Origin: an uncultured Clostridia bacterium
Lineage (GTDB): Bacteria > Bacillota > Clostridia > Christensenellales > Borkfalkiaceae
NCBI GenBank assembly: GCA_944328445.1
Contig: CALVHO010000019.1
Span: 1-44,652, forward strand
Length of the DNA: 44,652 nt
Direction of reading: 5' to 3'
Part shown: positions 37,669 through 44,652 of the stretch, in pieces
How positions within the stretch are numbered: the stretch's first letter is position 1
Layout of the letters: every line of letters begins with the position of its first letter
Program-made: the position numbers and the translations under genes
Notes under the pieces: model-generated
The model's database searches: none
Told to the model about the DNA's origin: nothing
The model's input: only the letters and a program-made list of their open reading frames with translations

Positions 37669-38358
37669 TTACAGCCCCGCGAGTTCGCGCACGATGTGCC
37701 CCGCCAGGACCAGCCCCGCCGCGGGCGGCACGAAGGAAACGCTCCCCACAAAATCCGTTCCCGCGGGCAGGGGGCGGGGCTCTTCTTCCGAGTAGACCGC
37801 CCAAACGCCCGTCACGTTCTCCTCGCGCAGGCGGCGCCGCACGACGCGCGCCAGCGGGCACACGCGCGTCCGTTCGACGGGCGCCACGCGGAAGGCGGCG
37901 GGGTCGAGCTTGTTGCCCGCGCCCATGCAGGATACGGCCCGCGCCCCCGCCGCGCGGGCGCGCGCGAGCAGCAGCACCTTGTCCTGCACGCTGTCGATGC
38001 AGTCGGCCACGTAATCGTAGGCCGAAAAATCGAAGGTGTCCGCCGTTTCGGCCGTAAAAAAACGGGGCACGGCGCGCACCTTGGTTTCGGGGCAGATGTC
38101 GCGCGCCCGTTCGGCCGCAACCTCGGCCTTGTTGCGGCCCATCGTGCTTTGCAGGGCGTACAGCTGGCGGTTGGTGTTGCTCGCGCACACGCAGTCCCCG
38201 TCGACGAGGTCGAGCGCGCCCACGCCCGCGCGCAGGAGCGCCTCCGCCGCGTACGAGCCCACCCCGCCGAGCCCGAACACCGCCACGCGCGCCCGTTGCA
38301 GGCGCGCAAAGCCCTCTTCGCCAAAAAGCGCGATGGCGCGGCAAAACAATTCACGCAT
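37669..38358 (-). CDS. tcdA: tRNA threonylcarbamoyladenosine dehydratase (TcdA/CsdL, ThiF-E1 fold)
   Basis: TcdA cyclises t6A37 of ANN-decoding tRNAs to ct6A using ATP. The 229-residue protein has the E1-like nucleotide motif VAVFGLGGVGSYAAEALLRAGVG (about 25-47), LDLVDGDCVCASNTNRQLYAL (about 49-69, with the conserved Asp, Asn and Arg), MGRNKAEVAAER, and DYVADCIDSVQDKVLL (about 116-131). The Cys in SCMGAGNKLDP (about 143-153) is characteristic of this branch rather than ThiF or MoeB. ATG 38358-38356 follows GGAGGAAAC; an open extension of 17 codons is rejected. It has its own promoter divergent from the EF-G gene. Confidence 0.92.
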   Translation of the reverse strand: MRELFCRAIALFGEEGFARLQRARVAVFGLGGVGSYAAEALLRAGVGALDLVDGDCVCASNTNRQLYALQSTMGRNKAEVAAERARDICPETKVRAVPRFFTAETADTFDFSAYDYVADCIDSVQDKVLLLARARAAGARAVSCMGAGNKLDPAAFRVAPVERTRVCPLARVVRRRLREENVTGVWAVYSEEEPRPLPAGTDFVGSVSFVPPAAGLVLAGHIVRELAGL

Positions 38359-38380
38359 GCCCGTTTCCTCCTTTTTTTCT

Positions 38381-38409
38381 ATTATAGGCCACCCGCGCCC
38401 AAATCGCAA
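38381..38409 (-). promoter_or_regulatory. Promoter of tcdA
   Basis: Reading leftward: TTGCGA (38409-38404), 17-bp spacer, TATAAT (38386-38381). Confidence 0.8.
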
Positions 38410-38504
38410 GCGATTTCGCGCGCCTTCCGCGCCCGCCCGCGGCCGTCTTTCGGGCGGACAAACGGTGAAAGTTCACATTTTTTCGTCTTTTTTTTCATTT
38501 TCTA

Positions 38505-38533
38505 TTGAAAATCGCGCCTGCATGGTATATAAT
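38505..38533 (+). promoter_or_regulatory. Promoter of the EF-G paralogue
   Basis: TTGAAA (38505-38510), 17-bp spacer, TATAAT (38528-38533), preceded by a T-rich upstream tract. Confidence 0.88.
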
Positions 38534-38596
38534 GAAAAAGGCGGACGCTCTGCAACGGCCGAAAAAAATCTTCTGTCCGCCGATAAGGGAGCCATT

Positions 38597-40660
38597 ATGA
38601 TCATTCAGGGAGAAAACATCCGCAACATCGCGGTCATCGGGCACAGCGGTGAGGGCAAGACCTCCGTCTGCGAGGCGATCCTCTTCAACGCGCGCGCCAC
38701 CGACCGCCTCGGCAAAGTGGCCGAAGGCACCACCGTCACCGACTACGACGAGCAGGAGATCGCGCGCAAGATGTCCATCTCGCTCTCCGTCGCCTACGTC
38801 ATGTGGGACAACGTGAAGATCAACCTTCTCGACGTGCCCGGCTTTTACGACTTCGAGGGCGAACTTTCCGAAGCGCTGCGCGCGGCGGGCGGGGCGCTGA
38901 TCGTCACGGGCGCGTCGGGCTCGCTGACGGTGGGGGCGGAAAAGGCCGTCGACCTTTGCCTCAAAAACAAGATCCCCATGGTCATCTTCATCAACGGCAT
39001 GGACAAGGAAAACGCCGATTACCCCGGCACGGTAGCCGCGCTCAAAGCGCGCTACGCCGCCAAGATCGCGCCCATCCAGATCCCGCTGATGGAGGGCAAC
39101 AAGATGGTCGGCTACGTGAACGCCCTCACCGAAAAGGCCTACCAGTTCACGGGCACAGGCCTCAAAGACATCCCCATCCCCGACGACATCCGCCCCACGC
39201 TGGCGGACATGCAGGCCAACCTCACCGAGACGGCGGCCGAAAACGACGAGCAGCTTTTGGATAAGTACTTCGGCGAGGGCGCCCTGACCCGTGACGAGGT
39301 CATCCTCGGCATCCGCAAGGGCATCTACAACGTCAACACCATCCCCGTGATGGCGGGTTCCGCGTTGCAGAACCGCGGCATCATCAACCTCATCGAAGAG
39401 ATCGTAAAATACATGCCCAACGCCGTCGAGCGCCGCGAGATCCTCGCCCAAAGCGAGAACGGGGAGGATCTCATCCCCGTCTCCTGCAAGGCGATGGCGC
39501 CCTTTGCCGCCCAGGTGTTCAAGACCACCGTCGACCCCTTCGTCGGCAAGCTCAACGTGATGAAGGTGTTCCGCGGCATCCTCAAAGCGGGCAGCACCGT
39601 CTACAACGCCACCACGGGCAAGACCGAGCGCATCAGCCAGATCTACCTGTTGAAGGGCAAAAAGCAGGAACCCACCGCCGAGCTCGGCGCGGGGGATATC
39701 GGCGCGGTCAGCAAACTTTCCAACACCAACACGGGCGATACCCTCTGCGATGAGTCCGCAAAACTCAAATTTGACGCCATCCACTTCCCCCGCCCCGTCC
39801 TCTCCATGGCCATCTACGCCGAAAAGAAGGGGGAGGAGGATAAGATCTTCCAGGGCCTCAACCGCCTGGCCGAAGAGGACCGCTCCTTCACCGTCACCAA
39901 AAACCCCGAAACGGGCGAAATGATTTTGAGCGGCCAGGGCGAGACCCAGCTCGACGTCATCAACAAAAAGCTCAAAGCCAAGTTCAACGTCTCCGCCCTG
40001 TTGAAGACGCCCAAGATCGCCTACCGCGAGACCATCCGCAAGACGGTGGAAGCCGAAGGCAAGCACAAAAAGCAGTCGGGCGGGCACGGCCAGTACGGGC
40101 ACTGCAAGGTGCGCTTCGAGCCGTTTGACGGCACCTTCGAGTTCGCCGAGGAAGTCGTGGGCGGGTCCGTCCCCAAGCAGTACATCCCCGCCGTGGAAAA
40201 GGGCCTCATCGAGTGCCTGCCGCACGGCGTGCTGGCGGGCTACCCCGTCACCGGCCTTCGCGCCGTGCTCTACGACGGCAGCTACCACGACGTAGACTCC
40301 TCCGAAATGGCCTTCAAGCTCGCGGCCGCCCTCGCCTTCAAGGAAGGGCTCAAAAACGCCAAGCCCGTGCTCTTGGAGCCCATCATGAAGTTGAAGATCG
40401 GCATCCCCGAAGCCTACCTCGGCGACATCATGGGAGACATGAACAAGCGCCGCGGCCGCATCCTGGGCATCGACCTCGTCGAAGGCATGCAGGTAGTCAA
40501 CGCCGAAGCGCCGCAGGCGGAACTGATGAAATACGCCACCGACCTCCGCTCCATGACGCAGGGCCGCGGCAAGTTCGCCATGGAACTGGCCCGCTACGAG
40601 GAAGTCCCCGCGCCCGAAGCGGAAAAGATCGTCAAAGCCCGCGCCGCCGAAGCGCAGTGA
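38597..40660 (+). CDS. EF-G-like translational GTPase (EF-G2/FusA2 type)
   Basis: 687 residues with full EF-G architecture: G domain (1-about 270), domain II (about 290-390), and domains III-V with GGHGQYGHCKVRFEP (about 496-510) and YDGSYHDVDSSEMAFKLAAALAFKEG in domain IV. The GTPase motifs are altered: G1 is GHSGEGKTS (15-23) rather than AHIDAGKTT, G3 is DVPGFYDF (79-86) with Phe where canonical EF-G has the catalytic His, and G4 is NGMD (133-136) rather than NKMD. Such paralogues (for example T. thermophilus EF-G-2 or mycobacterial FusA2) are not the main elongation factor. Start ATG 38597 follows AAGGGAG. It is a single-gene unit. Role uncertain. Confidence 0.88.
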   Translation: MIIQGENIRNIAVIGHSGEGKTSVCEAILFNARATDRLGKVAEGTTVTDYDEQEIARKMSISLSVAYVMWDNVKINLLDVPGFYDFEGELSEALRAAGGALIVTGASGSLTVGAEKAVDLCLKNKIPMVIFINGMDKENADYPGTVAALKARYAAKIAPIQIPLMEGNKMVGYVNALTEKAYQFTGTGLKDIPIPDDIRPTLADMQANLTETAAENDEQLLDKYFGEGALTRDEVILGIRKGIYNVNTIPVMAGSALQNRGIINLIEEIVKYMPNAVERREILAQSENGEDLIPVSCKAMAPFAAQVFKTTVDPFVGKLNVMKVFRGILKAGSTVYNATTGKTERISQIYLLKGKKQEPTAELGAGDIGAVSKLSNTNTGDTLCDESAKLKFDAIHFPRPVLSMAIYAEKKGEEDKIFQGLNRLAEEDRSFTVTKNPETGEMILSGQGETQLDVINKKLKAKFNVSALLKTPKIAYRETIRKTVEAEGKHKKQSGGHGQYGHCKVRFEPFDGTFEFAEEVVGGSVPKQYIPAVEKGLIECLPHGVLAGYPVTGLRAVLYDGSYHDVDSSEMAFKLAAALAFKEGLKNAKPVLLEPIMKLKIGIPEAYLGDIMGDMNKRRGRILGIDLVEGMQVVNAEAPQAELMKYATDLRSMTQGRGKFAMELARYEEVPAPEAEKIVKARAAEAQ

Positions 40661-40691
40661 GTGGCGTTGTGCCGACCCTATAACGAAAGCG

Positions 40692-40725
40692 GCCGCCGCC
40701 CGTATACGGGCGGCGGCTTTTCGTT
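40692..40725 (+). terminator. Terminator of the EF-G paralogue
   Basis: GCCGCCGCCCG (40692-40702), TATA, CGGGCGGCGGC (40707-40717), then TTTTCGTTTTT. Confidence 0.9.
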
Positions 40726-40813
40726 TTTAGTACGCCGCCGCGGCCGGGTTTTGCGCATGGAAAAATCGAATAAGCCGCGAGGAGCGCCTGCTGTTAATAT
40801 TTTCCATGAAATA

Positions 40814-40827
40814 GTTAAACGTTTCCA
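40814..40827. promoter_or_regulatory. Candidate LacI-family operator upstream of the glycosidase operon
   Basis: GTTAAACGTTTCCA contains the perfect palindrome AAACGTTT with a central CG, the core of LacI/GalR and CcpA-type sites (three mismatches to the cre consensus). A weak promoter, TTTACT (40828-40833), 17 bp, TATTCT (40851-40856), directly follows. This fits sugar-responsive control of the downstream operon; no regulator gene is in view. Confidence 0.45.
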
Positions 40828-40943
40828 TTTACTTCGCGCGCGCGAGATGGTATTCTTTTTTTGAATGCGCGGCGGCGCAGGTTTTTGCATGCGGCCGCAA
40901 AAAACGGCCCGTGACGGCGGGCTTTTTCAAGGAGGAAATACAG

Positions 40944-42935
40944 TTGAAGGAATTACGGGATCTTTCTGTGGAAGAAAAATTGCGGCTGATCTGCGCCAGG
41001 GATTTTTGGAGCACGGACGATCTGGGCGGCAAGCTGCCCGCCCTGGCCGTTTCGGACGGGCCCGTGGGGGTGCGGAAGGTGGCCAAGGACGAAAACGGAA
41101 AGGAATACGACCTTCCCTCCGTGGCCTATCCCGCCATCCAATGCCTCGCCAACAGCTGGAACACGGCCCTGGCGCGCGGCATGGGCGCGGCGCTCGCGGA
41201 CGACTGCCTGGAAAAGGACGTGGACATCCTGCTCGCGCCCGGCGTGAACATCAAGCGCAACCCCCTGAACGGGCGCAACTTCGAGTATTTTTCGGAGGAC
41301 CCGTACCTGGCGGGCACCCTGGCGAAGGAATACATCGCGGGGCTGCAAGAGGGCGGCGTGGGCGCCTGCCTCAAACACTACTACGCCAACAACCTCGAAT
41401 ACAACCGCCTGGAACAGACGAGCGAAGTGGACGAGCGCACGCTGCGCGAGATCTATTTGAAGCCCTTCGAGATCGCCTGTGAGGCCAAGCCCGTCTCCGC
41501 GATGTGCGCGTACAACCGCGTCAACGGGGTGTATGCGTCCGAGAACGAAAAGGGCTTCCGCATCCTGCGCGAAGAATTCGGCTTCGACGGCGCGATCCTC
41601 TCCGACTGGGGCGCCGTGCGCGACCGCACGGCGGCGGCGAAGGCGGGGCTGGACATCGAATTCCCCTTCGACAAAGCCAACTACGAAAAGCTGGTCAAAG
41701 ACTACCGCGAAGGGCGCATCACCGAGGCGCAGGTAGACGCCTGCGCGCAGCGCGTCCTCGACCTCATCGCGCGCTGCAAGGCGATGTCCGCGGGCAAAAA
41801 GCCGAAAACGAGCCCCGAAGAGCGGCTCCTTGTGGCGCAAAAGATCGCCGAAGAGGGCATCGTGCTGCTCAAAAACGAGGGCGTGCTCCCGCTGCAAAAG
41901 GAGCAGAGCGTCGCCGTCAGCGGCGAGTTCGCGGCCCCGCCCAACTACGGCAGGATCGCGGGCGGCGGCTCTTCGATGGTGCAGTGGCGGGGAGAGAAGT
42001 TCAGCCTCGCCGAAAAGCTGCAAAGCCGCATGGAAGGCAAGGTCGTGTTCGAGCGCGCGTTCTGGGAAAAGGGCATCGAATCCTTCAACCAAAAGGCGCA
42101 CAAAGCGCTCTACAACGCGGCGGTGAGCGACGTGAGCATCATTTGCGCGGGCACGGGCGCGGAGATCGAGGCCGAGGGCGGCGACCGCTCCACCCTCCGC
42201 CTGCCCGTTTGGGAGGAGGAGATGATCCGCCGCATCGCCGCGCGCAACGAGAACACGGTCGTCGTCCTGTTTGCGGGCAGCGCCGTCGATACGAGCGCCT
42301 GGCAGGACGCGGTCAAAGCCATCGTGCTGGCGGGCTTTTGCGGCGAACGCGGCGGCGACGCGCTCGCGCGCGTGCTCACGGGCGAGGTCAACCCCAGCGG
42401 CAAGCTCGCCGAGACCTTCCCCGTGCATTACGAGACCACGCCCGTCTACGGGCAGTATTGCTCGCCCTGCGTGGCGCTCTACGGCGAGGGCCTGAGCGTG
42501 GGCTACCGCCATTACGACCGCCACGGCGGCGCGGCCTTCCCCTTCGGCCACGGCCTCAGCTATTCCCGCTTCGAGTACGGCGGCATGCAGGTCAAGGCGC
42601 AGGGCGGGGAGCTTCGGGTGCGCTGCACCGTGAAAAACGTCTCCGCGCGGGACGGCAAGGAGGTCGTGCAGCTGTACATCCGCCCGCTCGATCCCTTCGT
42701 CTACCGCCCCGACAAGGAGCTCAAAGGCTACCAAAAGCTCGCCATCGCGGCGGGCAAGGGCTGCGAATGCGCGTTCACGCTGACGGAAGAGGCCTTTGCC
42801 TACTGGTCCACGGCGGTGGACGGCTGGCGGGTGGACGACGGCCTGTACGAGGTCCTGCTCGGCGCCTCCGCGCAGGATATCCGCGCCAAGGCGCTCGTCG
42901 AACGCAAGGACGGCACCTTCCGCGTCCTCAAATAA
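40944..42935 (+). CDS. Glycoside hydrolase family 3 beta-glucosidase-type enzyme
   Basis: GH3 enzymes release terminal beta-linked sugars by a retaining mechanism. The 663-residue protein has the (beta/alpha)8 N-terminal domain with VSDGPVGVR (about 37-45), KHYYANNLEYNR (about 144-155) and the nucleophile in GAILSDWGAV (Asp about 221). It has the alpha/beta sandwich domain with GGDRSTLRLP (about 420-430, acid/base region) and a C-terminal fibronectin III-like domain (VRCTVKNVSARDGKEVVQLYI, from about 555). No signal peptide, so it acts inside the cell. Start TTG 40944 follows GGAGGAAATACAG. First of a carbohydrate operon with GH13 and a kinase-like gene. Confidence 0.93.
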   Translation: MKELRDLSVEEKLRLICARDFWSTDDLGGKLPALAVSDGPVGVRKVAKDENGKEYDLPSVAYPAIQCLANSWNTALARGMGAALADDCLEKDVDILLAPGVNIKRNPLNGRNFEYFSEDPYLAGTLAKEYIAGLQEGGVGACLKHYYANNLEYNRLEQTSEVDERTLREIYLKPFEIACEAKPVSAMCAYNRVNGVYASENEKGFRILREEFGFDGAILSDWGAVRDRTAAAKAGLDIEFPFDKANYEKLVKDYREGRITEAQVDACAQRVLDLIARCKAMSAGKKPKTSPEERLLVAQKIAEEGIVLLKNEGVLPLQKEQSVAVSGEFAAPPNYGRIAGGGSSMVQWRGEKFSLAEKLQSRMEGKVVFERAFWEKGIESFNQKAHKALYNAAVSDVSIICAGTGAEIEAEGGDRSTLRLPVWEEEMIRRIAARNENTVVVLFAGSAVDTSAWQDAVKAIVLAGFCGERGGDALARVLTGEVNPSGKLAETFPVHYETTPVYGQYCSPCVALYGEGLSVGYRHYDRHGGAAFPFGHGLSYSRFEYGGMQVKAQGGELRVRCTVKNVSARDGKEVVQLYIRPLDPFVYRPDKELKGYQKLAIAAGKGCECAFTLTEEAFAYWSTAVDGWRVDDGLYEVLLGASAQDIRAKALVERKDGTFRVLK

Positions 42936-42962
42936 ATTTTTCAAAAACGAACGAGGTAAACC

Positions 42963-44510
42963 ATGAAAAAAACGGATACGGTACAAAGTTTTGCCTGGCT
43001 GGAAAACGCGGTGTTTTATGAGATCTACCCGCAGTCTTTTCAGGATTCAAACGGGGACGGCATCGGCGACATCAACGGCATGATCTCCCGCCTCGACTAC
43101 GTCAAAGAGCTCGGCTGCAACGCCATCTGGGTGAACCCCTGGTACGATTCCCCCTTCGGGGACGCGGGCTACGACGTGCGCGACTTCAAAAAAGTCGCCC
43201 CCCGCTACGGCACGAACGAGGACGCCAAACGCTTCTTTGCCGAGGCGCACAAGCGCGGCTTCCACGTTCTGATCGACCTCGTGCCCGGGCACACGGCCAT
43301 CGACCATCCCTGGTTCAAGGCCTCCATGCGCGCGGAAAAGAACGAGTACACCGACCGCTACGTGTGGACGGACAGCATTTGGGAAGGCGGCGGCGAAGCG
43401 GCCACGCTGCGCGGCATTTCCGACCGCGACGGCAGCGCCGTCGTCAACTTCTTCACCCACCAGCCCGCCCTCAACTACGGCTACGCCCACCCCGACCGCC
43501 CGTGGAAACAGCCCGCCGACGCGCCCGCCGCGCTGGCGACGCGCGAGGCGATCAAGGACATCATGCGCTTCTGGCTCGATTTGGGCGCGGACGGCTTTCG
43601 CGTCGACATGGCGGCCAGCCTCATCAAGGAGGACGACATCGGCCACCCCGCCAACATCCGCCTGTGGCAGGATTTCCGCGCCTTCCTCGACAAGGAGTAC
43701 CCGCACTGCGCCATGGTCTCGGAATGGGGCGTGCCCAAAGAATCCATCGCGGGCGGCTTCCACATGGACTTCATGCTGCACTTCGGCCCGCCCGCCTACA
43801 TGTCTTTGTTCCGCAGCGAACATCCCTTTTTCAGCAAAGAGGGCAAGGGAGACATCACCGCCTTCCTCGAAATGTATGAACCCACCCTCGCCTCCACCGA
43901 GGGCAAGGGCCTCATCTGCATCCCGTCGAGCAACCACGACATGCACCGCCTCGCGCGCGGCAGGGACATGCTCGATTTGAAGATCTGTTTCACCTTCCTG
44001 CTGACCATGCCGGGCGCGCCCTTCATTTACTACGGTGACGAGATCGGCATGCGCTACCTGGAAGGGCTGACGTCGGTGGAGGGCGGCTACGACCGCACGG
44101 GCTCGCGCTCGCCCATGCAGTGGGAAAAGAAGACGGGCTTCGGGTTCACGTCCTCGGCGACGTCGTACATCCCCTTCGACAAGAGCGCCGACGCGCCCAC
44201 CGTGGCCGCGCAGGAAAAGGACAAAGATTCCCTGCTCAACGCGGTCAAAGCGCTGATCGCGCTGCGCGGCGGACACGCGGCGCTGCGGTCGTTCGGCGCC
44301 TTCCGCCCGCTGTACGCCGAAAAGGAAAAGTACCCGTTCGTGTACGAGCGCGCGGCGGAGGGCGAGCGCATCGTCGTCGCCCTCAACCCCGCAAACAGGC
44401 CCGCGCAGCTGCCCTTCCCGCTCGAAGGCAAGGTGCTGTTCGCCGTCGGCGCGGCGCCGCAGGGCAACACGATGGCGCCGTGCAGCGCGGCCGTGATCCT
44501 TGCCAAATGA
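42963..44510 (+). CDS. Glycoside hydrolase family 13 alpha-glucosidase-like enzyme
   Basis: 515 residues of the alpha-amylase clan. Conserved regions: IYPQSFQDSNGDGIGDI (about 21-37), NPWYDSPFGDAGYDV (about 58-72), LVPGHT (about 106-111), and the catalytic triad GFRVDMAAS (Asp 215), MVSEWG (Glu 254) and SSNHDMHR (Asp 326). The QPALNYGYAHP segment recalls alpha-glucosidase and trehalulose/isomaltase branches. No signal peptide, so the enzyme is cytosolic and probably splits short imported alpha-glucosides. Exact specificity cannot be read. ATG 42963 follows GAGGT, 27 bp after the GH3 gene. Confidence 0.92.
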   Translation: MKKTDTVQSFAWLENAVFYEIYPQSFQDSNGDGIGDINGMISRLDYVKELGCNAIWVNPWYDSPFGDAGYDVRDFKKVAPRYGTNEDAKRFFAEAHKRGFHVLIDLVPGHTAIDHPWFKASMRAEKNEYTDRYVWTDSIWEGGGEAATLRGISDRDGSAVVNFFTHQPALNYGYAHPDRPWKQPADAPAALATREAIKDIMRFWLDLGADGFRVDMAASLIKEDDIGHPANIRLWQDFRAFLDKEYPHCAMVSEWGVPKESIAGGFHMDFMLHFGPPAYMSLFRSEHPFFSKEGKGDITAFLEMYEPTLASTEGKGLICIPSSNHDMHRLARGRDMLDLKICFTFLLTMPGAPFIYYGDEIGMRYLEGLTSVEGGYDRTGSRSPMQWEKKTGFGFTSSATSYIPFDKSADAPTVAAQEKDKDSLLNAVKALIALRGGHAALRSFGAFRPLYAEKEKYPFVYERAAEGERIVVALNPANRPAQLPFPLEGKVLFAVGAAPQGNTMAPCSAAVILAK

Positions 44511-44519
44511 GGTGAAAAG

Positions 44520-44652
44520 ATGAACAGAGAATACGATTTTGAGAAGATCGTGGAACAATTCGCCGTGGAAGGAGAGCTTGCGGACTGCGAGCGCTACGGC
44601 GAAGGGCACATCAACGACACCTTCAAGGTGACGACGAAAGCGGGCGGCAAGG
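44520..44652 (+). CDS. APH-fold sugar kinase, N-terminal fragment (runs off the window)
   Basis: Only 44 codons are visible: MNREYDFEKIVEQFAVEGEL and then YGEGHINDTFKVTTK. The phrase YGxGHINDT is the N-terminal signature of N-acetylhexosamine 1-kinase (NahK)-like enzymes of the aminoglycoside phosphotransferase fold. ATG 44520 follows GAGGTGAAAAG and lies 9 bp after the GH13 stop. As part of a glycosidase operon it would phosphorylate a released sugar. The family call is fairly good; substrate is unknown. Confidence 0.75.
   Translation, partial: MNREYDFEKIVEQFAVEGELADCERYGEGHINDTFKVTTKAGGK

Noticed and set aside
40814..40827. CcpA catabolite-responsive element
   Set aside because: Three mismatches to the cre consensus; kept only as a generic LacI-family operator candidate.
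1..44652. tRNA or rRNA genes
   Set aside because: No cloverleaf with a GTTCGA-type T loop and no rRNA signature was seen on either strand by reading; a covariance search was not possible.

Overview
The window is high-GC DNA from an anaerobic, spore-forming member of the Firmicutes (class Clostridia). The evidence is a set of sporulation genes (yyaC, sipL, a bofA-like gene), the Clostridia-type veg-sipL-ispE neighbourhood, a Gram-positive style rnpA/yidD/yidC/jag cluster, and a Rex-linked AdhE. The exact genus cannot be told from the sequence alone. It could be an uncultured gut lineage such as Christensenellales, but that is a guess. No tRNA, rRNA, CRISPR array or transposase gene was seen.

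The window lies at or very near the chromosomal replication origin. Left part (1-7083): the 5' end of ftsH on the minus strand, then about 3.5 kb without genes. That gap holds an exact 78-bp tandem array (about 1055-1664), a cluster of parS-like ParB sites (2324-2607), iteron-like AGCGCA motifs (about 3284-3504) and DnaA boxes (3899-4014). The spore gene yyaC follows, then about 2.3 kb of mosaic interspersed repeats (REPIN/MITE-like). Segment 7084-9762 has a divergent pair of units: a membrane zinc-ribbon protein, and a YdjI-like SPFH protein with two small membrane proteins. Segment 9784-14364 is a minus-strand cluster: dnaN, then rpmH-rnpA-yidD-yidC-jag with its own strong promoter. dnaA is absent. 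The 475-bp dnaN-rsmG gap carries DnaA-box-like sites and a DnaA-trio-like stretch, and almost all genes to its right read rightward. It is therefore the second, and perhaps better, candidate for the origin.

Right part (14840-44652): rsmG and a SLOG protein; the iron uptake cluster feoA-feoA-feoB-Cys-rich protein (split by a repeat insertion); rplM-rpsI; a large lipoprotein; a zinc-ribbon acidic protein with a structured leader; veg (minus) and sipL (plus, with a near-consensus sigma-E promoter); ispE; an uncharacterised membrane protein; the redox operon rex-adhE-APH-like kinase, preceded by three overlapping Rex-type operators; bofA; a second lipoprotein; two SHOCT-domain membrane proteins behind a 12-G tract; tcdA (minus); an EF-G paralogue; and at the right edge a carbohydrate operon of a GH3 beta-glucosidase, a GH13 alpha-glucosidase-like enzyme and a truncated sugar-kinase-like gene.

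Most promoters show a canonical TTGACA-17-TATAAT layout, and most transcription units end in strong GC-rich hairpins, so operon borders can be read fairly confidently.
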